Of a DNA stretch of 64,000 nucleotides, positions 45,821 to 56,862 are shown one piece after another. A program made the translations under genes and the position numbers. Source of the stretch: Megalopta genalis. Its lineage: Eukaryota; Arthropoda; Insecta; Hymenoptera; Halictidae. The stretch spans positions 25,471,221 to 25,535,220 of the forward strand of contig NC_135014.1 of the NCBI RefSeq assembly GCF_051020955.1, in the 5' to 3' direction. The notes beneath the pieces were generated by a model. The model saw only the letters and a list, made by a program, of their open reading frames with translations, did no database searches and was not told the DNA's origin. Position 1 is the first letter of the stretch; the number at the start of each line of letters is the position of its first letter.

Positions 45821-48074
45821 TGATGATTTTTATGTTTAAAAAATTAATATAAATCGCCCTCTATACTGTTACATATCGTCCATCAAAGCCGCCATTTTGA
45901 ATTTCCAATTTCTGGCTTCAGATCCGTTAAGGGCGCCTCGAAAGTACCGAATTAATTACTTTCAGAACAATTGGACGATATCGTGGACGATATTAGTCAT
46001 TAATTGGCTCCTTAATTATCCTTCTTAATTCCCCCCCCCCCGTAATTCTTAGGCGAAACGGGACGCGAAAAGAAGCGAAGCGAGTCGGACGACCGTCTGC
46101 TCGCTGTTCTCTGCGAGGCCGACTGGACGCGGGTCCGACATGCGGCCGCGGGATCCGTCTGGATCGTGGATCCGGAACGGGACCGTGGATCCTGTCCCCG
46201 TACATTTTGTCGCCGGCGCGGCCCTCTGCAGCGCCGGAAAACTCCGTTGATTGCATAAATACGACGCGCCGGGGGAGACGCGCGTGCACGGACTTCCGGC
46301 GCGGCCGAGAGACGTCCTCGAAGTTTCCGCTGCCGGGTCTCCCGAGGACATCTCGCCCTATCCTCGAGCGCGGCAATTCCGAGTTACTTCTCTCCTGCGC
46401 CGGTGCTTTCTTTGCTGTTCCCTTTTTCTGCCGATCCGGCGACCTATTTCGCGAACCATGCTGCTCGAAATCTACGGTATTTTCCGATGTATAACGCAAG
46501 CGTGCAGGGAGACGCAGCGGATCGTGTGACTCCTTTCTATTTCCTCCGGTCTTGATTAATCCGAGATCAGTCGATTTAATTGAATTTATTTGTAATATTC
46601 CCAGTGAACAGCTATTTTTTAAAAAAATATAGATTGACGGAGGATCTGCGAACTTAGGTGGTACAGCTTACGTGGACTTGTTTTGAATTTTGTGGCATAA
46701 ACGAGGAGTTTAATGATTTCAGTGAGTCGAAACTGATACATGGATGTCCATAAATTTGTTTAATATTCGGATTGTTATAAATTTCAGCTGAAAAAATTCC
46801 GTTTCTCGTACGTCATCATTTTCCTTCGATCCTAGATTGCGACAACAGAAGATTCAAATTCCGTTACGATTCAGCAAAAACGAATATCATCCATATTTAT
46901 CAGATCACGCACGAAAGAAATCAGTCTCTGAAAAAGGAAAGAATCCGCGAAAGAAATCGCGGCGCAAGAGAGAACAACGAAGACACAACTAGCTCAAAAG
47001 TAAATTCCGAGCGGCAAGAACCTTAAGGAATAAAATCGTGAAGTAACGCAGATTCAATTCCGCCGGTTATTTCCATACCGAGGAATGTTTGTCCGGCGAG
47101 TTGAACCCGTTCGAACCGCCACGCAGTACCAGGTCGTGAATCGACCGATGAGACGCCGGACGAAAAAGCGGGGCCGTGAAGGGGACGGCGCTTCCCCCGT
47201 GGGAGGAATCGTAATTAAATCGGGCTGGAAGAAAAGCGAGCGCGACGCCGAGCGACTGGGAATCGATTCATATAGCAATCAATTTGCCGCGTTCGTCCGC
47301 CGGCGAGCATTAATTACGTTAAATCGGCCCGTATAAAAGTCACCGTCGCCGTTAACGATTTCTCTATGATATAATGAAGCGCACTGGGTGGCGACGGCGA
47401 CGGGGGGCTGGGGTGGTGTTCCTCCCCCCCCCGTTTTAAAAGGGAACGGGGGCCGGCTCTGGATCGAGAATGCCGCGACCGCAACAAATTCCCGATAAGG
47501 TCGTCGCCCGAAACAAATCGCCGGCGCGATCGTAATTAGAGAATCAACCGGAGGTTATCCGAGCGCTGGGAAACCCGCGAGAAAGGGTGTAGCCGTTGTC
47601 GCGGGGATCCCGGGGTGGCGTTGGCAAGCGGAAAACCGGTTGATACATAAGCGCCGTATAACCGGCACGAATAAGAGACAATATTTACTCGCCTGCATCG
47701 GAGGGTAATCTCGCACGTTTGTCGCATACGCGAGGAGTAAACGGAACGACGCCGACGACGGTATCGGATGCCTTCAAGACCGATACGCTCCCTTTAGCCG
47801 ACGACGCTTAAGGCAGCCGCGTGTAACAGCCTGAAAATTAGCTGAAACGCCGGAAATTCTTTGTAAATGCCTGACGGATCCTGTCGAGCGTCGATTACGT
47901 TCGTTGAAACGATTAGGAATGGGGTGTAATTCGACGTGGAAATGCTGAAGACTGACAGGGTTAATGAAACACACACAATTGTTTTGGTATACTACTTCAG
48001 ACTTATTGAAATTATTGCTTTTTCTTTTTGAAATAGATTCAGGATATTTATTTTTAGTTAACAGTTTACACTGA
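45821..48074. other. long CpG-rich stretch, no supportable gene
   Basis: C-runs at about 46030-46041 and 47425-47435. A TATA-like 'gtataaaag' lies at about 47331. Opposing frames of 168 minus and about 95 plus codons at 45990-46530. No domain, RNA gene or repeat recognised. Confidence 0.45.
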
Positions 48075-48936
48075 GTTTAGTCTGACACAAAGATGACGCT
48101 ATTCTAATCGTTTGAGGATAAGGACATCATTTTTCTATTTGACTGACATAAGATATCCTTGTTCTACTTCTCTGAGCTAGGAACACCCTTATTCTACTTG
48201 TCTGAGGTTTGTCTGATATAAAGACATCCTTATTCTACTTGCCTGACATGAAGGCATTTTTATATTATTTGTTTGGTAAAGAGACATACTTGTTCTACTT
48301 GTCTGACATAAAGACAATCTTATTCCACTTGTCTGGTATAGAGATATTTTCATTCCACTTGTCTGATCTAATAATATTCTACTTGTCTGACATAGAGGCG
48401 TTCTAATTCTACTTATCTGACCTAAGAACATTCTACTTGTCTGACACAAAGACATTCTTGTTCCAGTTGTCTGATATATAGACATACTTATTCTACTCGT
48501 CTGACCGAAGAATATTCTACTTGTCTGACATAAAGGCATTCTAATTCTACTTATCTGACCTAAGAATACTCTACTTGTCTGACACAAAGACATTCTTGTT
48601 CCAGTTGTCTGATATATAGACATACTTATTCTACTCGTCTGACCGAAGAATATTCTACTCGTCTGACATAAAGGCATTCTAATTCTACTTGTCTGACCTA
48701 AGAATACTCTACTTGTCTGACCTAAGAATATTCTACTTGTCTGATCTAAGAATGTTTTACTTGTCTGATCTAAGAATATTCTACTTGTCTGACCTAAGAA
48801 TATTCTACTTGTCTGACCTAAGAATATAATACTTGTTTGACACAAAGACATTCTTATTCCACTTGTTTAATGTACGGACCTCCACAATCTACTCGCCTGT
48901 CATAAAAAGAGCCTAATGTTCGACTTATCAGACATT
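48075..48936 (+). repeat. TTCTACTTGTCTGA tandem array 3
   Basis: Units of about 24 and 30 bp as in array 2. A 138-bp higher-order unit beginning 'ctaattctacttatctgacc' starts at 48403 and 48541, with a third beginning at 48679. The 220-codon minus frame (repeated Gln-Thr-Ser-Arg-Ile) comes from periods divisible by three. Confidence 0.95.
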
Positions 48937-49227
48937 ACATCTTCTAAATCCCACTTTTCACTCCAATAAAACTGTTACATTTGTCAAGCAACAATCCATC
49001 CGCTAATTATTTTCACAAAAATATCTACTCCATTTATTAATCCACAAAAAAAGCACCGAAAATGTATAACTTACATAAAAATTCATAGACAATCCTTTTC
49101 ACGGGTCATTTTAACCAAATCACCGTAACAGAATTAATGTTTCGTACAAAGTACAGCCGAATACATTGGACAAATATTTTCGCTTTTAATCATCTTTACG
49201 TTTGCCGCGATAAGACACTAAAAACGA
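48937..49227. other. A+T-rich spacer
   Basis: Unique A+T-rich sequence; nothing recognised. Confidence 0.5.
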
Positions 49228-49250
49228 GCAGCATAAATCCTCCGAGCACC
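49228..49250 (+). repeat. weak ATGCATAAAATCCG-type motif copy
   Basis: Reads 'agcagcataaatcctccgag', similar to the 45.8 kb copy with a small insertion. Array 3 lies 5' of it. Confidence 0.3.
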
Positions 49251-50085
49251 GATCTGTGGCTCTCCGGTGGATTCCTTTTCTCCTTTTGAATTTGGCTAAG
49301 ACCTCTTTGCCCCCGGATAAAGAAGTCGTAAAATTTCTTCTAAGCCATCGGCGGATTCCCCGGACACGAGAAAAAGGAATCGTTTGTACGAGACAGCGCG
49401 CGGCGGTCGGTAAAAGGAACTCGCGGTTATATCGATTAAAGTATATACGGGGTCCGACGGTGCGTCGCGGCCGATATTTACACTGTCTGGCACGGTGTTA
49501 AACGGTGTAACTTTTTATCTGGCACCCGACATAAACAGCATTTGCAATTCTAATTACGGCCGGCCTTATCTGCGTCGGCGCACGCCGCCGATATTCCGCG
49601 TCTGCCAGCGTTCTTTGGTCTCGTCCTCTCCGCTTCGGATGTTTCTTTGGCCTAAGCGAAAGACGAGGACGCCACGACAATCGTGATATTAAAGGGCGCG
49701 CTGTCAGAACAGCCTGAACAAATGAAAAGGGACCTTCGCTGTGAAAGGGATATGCCCGGCCGTTGCGAGCTCCTCCAAGCTCCTCCCCTTCCCCTCTGAC
49801 TCCAGGAAGGGAGCAAGTATTCTTTATCATCCTGAAAGCACGCTGACGAAACGAATGATCTTGAAATAACTTTGACACTGGGATAAAAAATACGCTCACG
49901 AGGTTCTGAGAATTTTCGACTGTCGTCAAAATGTCAGTTGATTGAACGATGGAAATTTAACTGTACATTGTTGTACATAATTATAACAGATAAAGGAACT
50001 GACAATAGAAATGATGAGTTATTATGGAAAAGCAGAAGTCAGAGTATATGAAAATTTTATCCAGATTGATTCATATTTTCGTTTT
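49251..50085. other. no supportable gene
   Basis: GC-rich to about 49830. A 143-codon minus frame and shorter plus frames overlap; no domain. Confidence 0.45.
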
Positions 50086-51268
50086 CATACTTGTCTAACC
50101 ACAGTAGACGAATTCGATTTGTCTGCTCATAAATTTGGTCCTTTACTACTTGTCTGATCATAGACCGTCTAATGTCACTTTCCTCAGTGATATATATTTT
50201 TCTATTTTACTTATAAGGTAGACGTATCTTTACATGAAGACAGTTTAATTGCATTTTCGTTATTTATTCAGTATTTCTTCTTTTTTCATTCATCTTTTCA
50301 GTCTGAATGTTATACTCGAGGCTTGTCTGGTTACAGGCCGTCCCATTCCGCTAGCTACGAATCTACCAATCAGCAAACTTGTTTGATCGTAGGGGAGCTC
50401 CTCTATAATGCTTGTCTGATTATCTACCATCCCATTTCCCTTGATTGGTTGGTCCTTCTTATCGTCGGTTCTACTACTTTGATCGTGGAAATATCTCTGC
50501 TCTACCTGTCTGAACGCATACCGTCCTATTCCACTTTTCCACTTAGATCTCACTGTTCCTCTCTCTTCCTAGCTATAGATTGCCCCTATTCCATTTGTCT
50601 GATATAAAGACATCTCCACCTGTTCAACCATAAATCGTTCCCATTCTACTTTTGTCCTGGTCGCATGTATTTCCTTGTACTACTTATTTGACAATAAGGT
50701 CGGCCCAATTCTTCTTTTCAGACGGTGGACCATTTCATTCGGCGCGTCCGCTCGTAAATCTCTCGCTGTTCTACTTGTTGACCACAGAATAGTCCCCGCT
50801 TAACGCATTCAAGACCGGCAGATTCTGGAAAATTGTTCTCCGTAGACGACAATGGTCTTTCGCTTCGAATAGAATCGATGCTTAATAATTGTCACGCGTT
50901 AATTGCACGATGAATATATTGTTTACAAATTGCTCCTGTTCTGAGCAATTCTGAGCAATTTTGTTTTACAATAATTTGATCCGACTCGTCTAATCATACA
51001 GCTTATCTCATTCCATTTATTCAATTATATACCATCCTGCTGCATTCTCGAATCACAGATTTTCGTCGTTTCTTTTCGTCTGACTATACGCTGCGCCAAT
51101 TCTACTTATCTGAGGAAAGGATTGCCGCGTTCCGCTTGCCTGATCATAGACTACCCCATTTCACTTGTCTAGTCATACATCTTCCCTGCTCTACTTATCT
51201 GACTATAAATCGTAGCTATGCGGCTTGCCTGACCAAAGGTCGTCCCTATTCCACTCGCACGATCACAG
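50086..51268 (+). repeat. TTCTACTTGTCTGA array 4, degenerate
   Basis: Scattered cores such as 'ttactacttgtctgatcata', 'ccatttgtctgata' and 'ctacttatctgactata' on the plus strand, at irregular 25-60 bp spacing. Spacers have lost periodicity. An old relic of the family, or one broken by insertions. Confidence 0.75.
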
Positions 51269-51463
51269 ATTGTATAATCTTATTATCACGTTGATACATT
51301 CTGTCCAGTGATCCGACGCTGGGCCGCGCCATCGAACAGATTAAATTCCGACGAGCTCGTTAAACCGAAGATCCGTTTGTTTTTCTTTAATTGTTCCATT
51401 AAGAATGATCCGCGTGGAACACAATTTATCGTAAAAAAAAAGAAATCAATATTTCAGAGACTC
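51269..51463. other. spacer
   Basis: Unique sequence; nothing recognised. Confidence 0.5.
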
Positions 51464-51805
51464 TACAAAGTGTCCCAAAAATATCTCTCAATCCGGAAAT
51501 AGCGGGTTCCTCGGATCATTTGAAGCAGCTTCTTCCTTTACAAAAATGTTCTCCGAGGCACCGTTAACGAGTTATTAACGAGAAACAGTGACCAATAAGA
51601 ATCGAGTACGGCTGACGCGAGGCGGCCCAGCCAACCAGCGCACGAAGCCTAGTTGATGAGAGCTCGTCTCTCATTGGTCACTGTTTTTCGTTAATAACTC
51701 GTTAATGGTGCCTCGGAGAACATTTTTGTAAAGGAAAAAGTTGCTTCGAATGGCCTGAGGAACCCGCCACATTCGGATTGCGAGACATTTTTGGGACACC
51801 CTGTA
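51464..51805. mobile_element. foldback MITE-like element, copy 4 (arms A/A)
   Basis: The best-preserved ends: TACAAAGTGTCCCAAAAAT on the left, and a right end whose complement is TACAGGGTGTCCCAAAAAT. TA at both borders fits a TA target-site duplication. The inner arms ('aaaaatgttctccgaggcac', 'cgagttattaacga', 'aaacagtgaccaat') pair almost perfectly with 51675-51745. Both arms carry the 'ctccgaggcac' variant. About 342 bp, no coding capacity. Tc1/mariner-type mobilisation is inference. Confidence 0.9.
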
Positions 51806-53427
51806 TTTACTCGTCAGGACTCTAAAATATCTCTACGACACATTCCCCGTAATTTCAGCGTCGTCGAAAAATTGGAGAAGTTAATCATAAATTTATACTG
51901 TGAACTTAATTCTTATCGCGAAATTATTCAACTCGAATCCTCTAAGCAACGAGAAATATTTTCGAGTGAAAGTTAAACAGTCGATTCGGTAAAAATTCAA
52001 TATCTCTGCGTAAAGATTGAATATTTTTAAGTGAAGATCGAATATATTTCTCCGTAAAAATTAAATAAAGCAAATCAAGTAAAATATTTCGGTGGCAAGA
52101 AGAAAAAATGGCGAATTCGCCGGGCAGAGCGGATGCTTACACGATCGTTACAGAAATAATATTCCCGGCATGACTTTTAAAGCGAGAGAATGTCCGGCGA
52201 AAAATCGAAGGGAAAAAAGATTGTTTAACGGGCGCGGAACAACGGGGGTTAATCAATTCCCCGGCGGCCGTAAATTCCGGCGGAAGTGTGGCCGGTTCTC
52301 ACATCGGATCGCTCATTTACATGATTCGATATTGTTCAGGGGCCAGGCGGACACGGTCTTGTTACGAGCACGCGCGTACCCGGTTTAAGCGCATCGTTCT
52401 CGCCCTCGGTTATTACGGCCGTTAACGTTTTTTCGCGAGGGCCGGCCACTTTATTTTCCTTCGTCCGCGCGGCGTGTCCCCCGGGCGGCACTGGCTTCGC
52501 AGCAGGTTCTTTTTGCCCCGGAGAACTGCTCGCCGCGTCGCACCGCGCCGTCGTTCCGGGTAATCGCCGTTAATACGTTGTATTCTTTCGTGGTCGTGAC
52601 TTTTTCGCTGGCTCGCGGCGAGTCGCGGCCCGCGTACGAGCGGAGCGTGATCCAGTTCGAAGTATGTGTTCCCGGCAAAGAGAGCAGATACTTATCGGGG
52701 CGATTACCGTTATTGCACGAACGTGCCCCTGTACCAGCCACTGGCATAACCCCGGAGAGCTTTCCGGGACTTCGGGACCACTTACAAACTTGCGCGAGAC
52801 GTTTTCAATGGAGATAAATGAAAATGAGTTCCTTCACCCAGGCCGCGACGCGCCGCCACCCACGCCTCCGCCAATGCGTATCGGCCGAGTATTAAATCGA
52901 CCGATCCCCGCCGATACAGTAATGTCACTCCGTTAATTTCGCGACGCCGTTGTCGTTCGATTCGTCTCGCTGCGGGAATCGCGTGCTCGAAATTGGCGTC
53001 GCGATGATATTAGAGTCGATATGACTACGGTGCTGCGAAACGCGCATTTCGCGCGGGGTCACCGGGTCGCGGGCTCGTTTTTTGTTCTTTGTGCCGCGTG
53101 GCTCACCCAACTGTGGTGTATTTTGGTAAATTAATCGACGCGCTGCCTGCGGAAAGACAATGACAATGAATTCAAGTCGATGTCGGTTGAATGCTAACGA
53201 TCCTATCTTATCTGAAATTTTTGTTAATAATGGTACACGCGTCGCGGTTTTTATTTACTTGAATTTAGACCGTCGTGCTTTAAAATAATTATTCGCGTTC
53301 GGTCGAATGAAAGCTCATCGATCAGGTCGAAGGGATTGCTCGCTTTGAGAAATATAAATCGGTAAATACAGCTCACGAAAATGTTTGGAGCAAATGCTTG
53401 CGGTTTAAGGAACTGTTTAAATTATAC
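51806..53427. other. A+T-rich then CpG-rich, no supportable gene
   Basis: GC-rich at about 52090-53110, with frames of 79-98 codons on both strands. No domain, RNA or repeat recognised. Confidence 0.5.
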
Positions 53428-53635
53428 AACAATATTTATCCACGCATTGTTAACGGCTTTTTAGAAAAGAAATTCCGAAATTTCGGAGTTAAATGAATAC
53501 TTCGCTTAGCAGTGATAATTATCGTCGCACCCAACAATATTTGTCCGTGTATTGTTAATGGTTTTTTAGGAAAAAATTGCCAAATTCCAAAATTAAATAA
53601 ATACTTAGCTTACTGTCGATAATTATCGTCGAACT
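53428..53635 (+). repeat. 104-bp tandem duplication
   Basis: 'caacaatattt' starts units at 53428 and 53532. Both hold 'attgttaa-ggctttttag' or its variant, 'aaatgaatacttcgctta' or variant, and 'gataattatcgtcg'. Confidence 0.88.
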
Positions 53636-53656
53636 TACTATCGACTGTAAACAAAA

Positions 53657-53680
53657 TACACGCACCACATCCGCAGTTTT
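53657..53680 (+). repeat. weak ATGCATAAAATCCG-type motif copy
   Basis: Reads 'acacgcaccacatccgcagt', matching the motif's ACGCA and ATCCGCAGT halves. The 104-bp duplication lies 5' of it. Confidence 0.3.
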
Positions 53681-54483
53681 TTAATTTCATTCACCGCCGA
53701 AATTTCGCGTCGGGAAGGGCGCAGGACAGAACAGCAATTTGGTTAATTAAAGTTTTATCACCGAGGAAAAATACGTCTGAAAAGCCATGTCGGTGGCAGG
53801 CGCGTCCGTCCGTCAAAGTATTCTCCGGAGACGAGTGCCGCGGAAGTAGCGCGAAATTGCCCCCGTCGCGGAATATAAATTAATTTGTTAAGATCTCGTC
53901 TTTTCCGCGGCGCCGCATCTCCGGACCATGTTAATGTTTGGGCAACATTACTCGCCGCTCCCTGGACGACGATCCTTTCCGTCCCTATGAAAATTTATGT
54001 TGACGATTTTTATTTGAATTAGAATTTACGTGCCGGAGATCGTCGCTCGTGGCCCTGCTTTTACACGCGCAGCCTACGAAAACGATGAGAAACTCGGCGG
54101 AAATGCTGCATGAGGAAGTAGAAACAAAATGGAGGACTTATGCGAAGTATGAACAGAGATTTTTGGGTATGATAGAGTTGTTGATAAATTAAGTGGAAGA
54201 TTCGTTCGCGTAGAAACGACGAGGTTTAGTTTATTCGTACATTTAACCGATAAAGAGATTTATTTTGTTGTAATTGTTATATTTTACTTGTGGCAACTGT
54301 GGAGCACCTCAGTGGATCTATTTGATCATAAGGATTTTTTAATTTCATTTTTTTTACGGTGTGGTTATTTCCAGTATTTAATTCCAGTTATTATTTACAC
54401 CTATTTTTTAATCGTAGGTTTTACTGTGCACTCGGTCCTTATTTATAGATTCTTTTCTATTTTATTTGCAGGGATAATCGGTT
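53681..54483. other. CpG-rich block then A+T-rich sequence
   Basis: Single-copy GC-rich sequence with 'ggttaattaaagttt' and 'ataaattaatttg' words to about 54080. A+T-rich later, with isolated array-like cores from 54281. Confidence 0.45.
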
Positions 54484-55535
54484 TGTTCTATTCCACTCGT
54501 CTGATTAAACAATTTGTCACATTCTACTTGTCTGACTGCAGAATTTATCCTTTTCTACTTGTCTGATTTATCTTATTCTACTTGTCTAATTGGAGAATTT
54601 ATCCTTTTCTACTTGCCTGATTTATCTTATTCTACTTGTCTGACTGAAGTATTTATCCTAATCTACTTGTCTGGCTAAAGTATTTGTCTTATTCTACTTG
54701 TCTGACTGCAGAATTTATCCTTTTCTACTTGTCTGATTTATCTTATTCTACTTGTCTGATTGGGGAGAATTTATCCTTTTCTACTTGCCTGATTTATCTT
54801 ATTTTACTTGTCTGACTGAAGAATCTATCCTTTTCTACTTGCCTGATTTACCTTATTCTACTTGTCTGACTAAAGTATTTATCCTATAGTATTAGTCTTA
54901 TTCTACTTGTCTGACTGAAGAATTCATCCTTTTCTACTTGTCTGACTGAAGTATTTATCCTTTTCTACTTGTCTGATTTATCTCATTCTACTTGTCTGAC
55001 TGAAGTGTTTATCCTACTCTACTTGCCTTGCTAAAGTATTTCTCTTATTCCACTTGGCTGACTGAAGATCTCGTCTCATTCTACTTGTCTGGCTAAAGAA
55101 TTTATCTTATTCCACTTGTCCGGCTAAAGTGTTCGTCTTACTCCATTTGTCTGCCTAAAGAATTTGTCTTGTACTACTCGCCCCGCTTAAGAGCTTGTCT
55201 CATTCCATTTGTTTCACTTCAAGATTTGCCTGATTCCACTTGACTAAGTAAAGAATTCCTGTATTCTACTTGTCCGACTCGTCTGTGTAAAGTGCTCGTC
55301 TCATTCTACTAACCCAAGCACACACACACACCACTCCATCCACTTATTCACACACTCGTGTGCCTCCTTATTCTACTTGTCCGATCACACACCATCCAAC
55401 TCTACTTCGTAATCAGAGATTTCTGTCTCCTCTACTTTCGCGCCAGCAGACTGTTCCTACCCGATCTACCCGACCAAGCAATGACATCGCTCTACTCGTC
55501 TGACTACATACCACCCCAATCCACTCGTTTCACCA
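54484..55535 (+). repeat. TTCTACTTGTCTGA tandem array 5
   Basis: Same core and strand as arrays 1-4. Units of about 23-24 bp (core, 'tttatcttatt') alternate with about 31 bp (core, 'ctgcagaatttatcctt'). The section 54520-55050 is regular; later units drift. 'acacacacacacac' interrupts at 55320. Confidence 0.95.
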
Positions 55536-55927
55536 CAGATCTCTCTATTCCCCTTACTATTTCCCTCACAAATAACACACATAATTTAGAATAAAATCGT
55601 ACGCGTCAAAAATAGACCAAAAAGAAACAGACAAAATTAGACGAACTCTTACAGAAGTATTCCATTATCCGAGCACCCGTGTCTCCCAGTGCAGCTCGCG
55701 CAATCATGTCCCCAGAAAATCATTCTACCCGAAAACAGAAGAAAACGCGAGAAAATTGCGAGGAAGGCTAAACTTCAGCGCGCACGGACAAACAGTCCTA
55801 CCGTCTGAGAATGCCTCTCGCATCGCGATACTCGAGCAGAACGAACTCTTATCGTTTAGGCTACTCCTGGCACACAGTGTCTCTCGACTCCGCGTCGTGG
55901 AACCCGGTCGGGGGAAACGCGACCGTC
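55536..55927. other. no recognisable feature
   Basis: Mixed to GC-rich unique sequence with opposing short frames. Confidence 0.5.
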
Positions 55928-55945
55928 GGGGCGGGGGGAGGGGGG
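55928..55945 (+). other. potential G-quadruplex sequence
   Basis: GGGGCGGGGGGAGGGGGG: G-runs long enough to supply four tracts of three. Confidence 0.6.
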
Positions 55946-56199
55946 ATACACGCGTTATTACGTCTTTCATGAGAGTCAAATAACGGGACGAGGGGGCGGC
56001 CGGCGGGTGCGGCGGGGCCGGCGAGGAGGGGCGGGGAAGGCCAGACCCGAAGCGGGCAATATGTTCCGAAATTGTTTTACTCCGACCGGGAGCAAAGAGA
56101 AGATAAAAATGTTCCGTCGTAGGTACGTCGCGCTGCTTCCTGCCCCGCCGAGCGCCGCGGAGTAACTTTTGCGGGATGTGATGTGGAAAATTGGATTCA
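55946..56199. other. CpG-rich, G-rich sequence
   Basis: G-rich on the plus strand to about 56040; no gene recognised. Confidence 0.5.
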
Positions 56200-56415
56200 A
56201 GTTTGGGGCGGAGTGTAGCCAGAACGGGACAGCGGGCCGAGCGGATGGAGAAAGAAGACAGGGGTCGAAAAAGCGAGGCCGGGAGGGGGGGGGTATAAGG
56301 GGCGGACTCGAGGAAGCGGGAGCAAGGAAGAGATGGGAGATGAGAAGAAGCGGGAGGGAGAGACGAGGAGGGACGAGGAGAGCCGCTAGGGCAAAGACAC
56401 GAGGAAGAGGTTAGC
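56200..56415 (+). repeat. polypurine tract
   Basis: About 85-90% A+G by eye, including a nine-G run at about 56285 and 'gaagaagcgggagggagaga'. The Arg/Gly-rich frame here is an artefact. Confidence 0.8.
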
Positions 56416-56439
56416 TGCCGAGCAAGGACACGCTTCTTT

Positions 56440-56562
56440 TATTGTATCCTCGGTCTCTTGCTCTCCTCTCTCTCTCTTTCTTCCTTCCTTCCTTCCTTCC
56501 TCCTTCCTTCCTTGCTTCCTTCCTTCCTTCCTTCCTTCCAGAGCCCCCTCCGCGTCTCCATT
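56440..56562 (+). repeat. (TTCC)n polypyrimidine tract
   Basis: CT dinucleotides, then about 17 TTCC/CTTC tetramers with few interruptions. It lies just after the polypurine tract, on the same strand. Confidence 0.93.
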
Positions 56563-56808
56563 CTCAGTTTTCCTCGTCCGATCCCACGGCCACCCTCTTT
56601 CTCGTTTCCTCGATACACACGCGGGGCTCCGGCGAGCTGGTATCCTCTGCACGTACACGTAAGAGACCACGCTTCACGGGCCGACCTTACTTCTCGTGTC
56701 TCGTCTACGATTTTCAACTCGACGAAGCGGTTCGACCGAGTAATTCCCTAGTGGCCGGAAACAGAATCTCTCTTTCTCTGTCTCTTCGTGTCTCTCCTTC
56801 GTGTTCCA
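56563..56808. other. no supportable gene
   Basis: CpG-rich; the 227-codon frame at 56442-57125 starts in the TTCC tract and crosses the CT microsatellite, so it is not credible. Confidence 0.5.
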
Positions 56809-56809
56809 C

Positions 56810-56843
<34 letters not shown>

Positions 56844-56862
56844 CTCTTTCTCTTTCTGTCCG
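56809..56862. repeat. (CT)n microsatellite
   Basis: CT run with 'tatctat' and 'tttct' interruptions. Confidence 0.95.

Noticed and set aside
48189..48851. 220-codon minus frame with Gln-Thr-Ser-Arg-Ile repeats
   Set aside because: Direct translation of the TTCTACTTGTCTGA array, whose periods are multiples of three.
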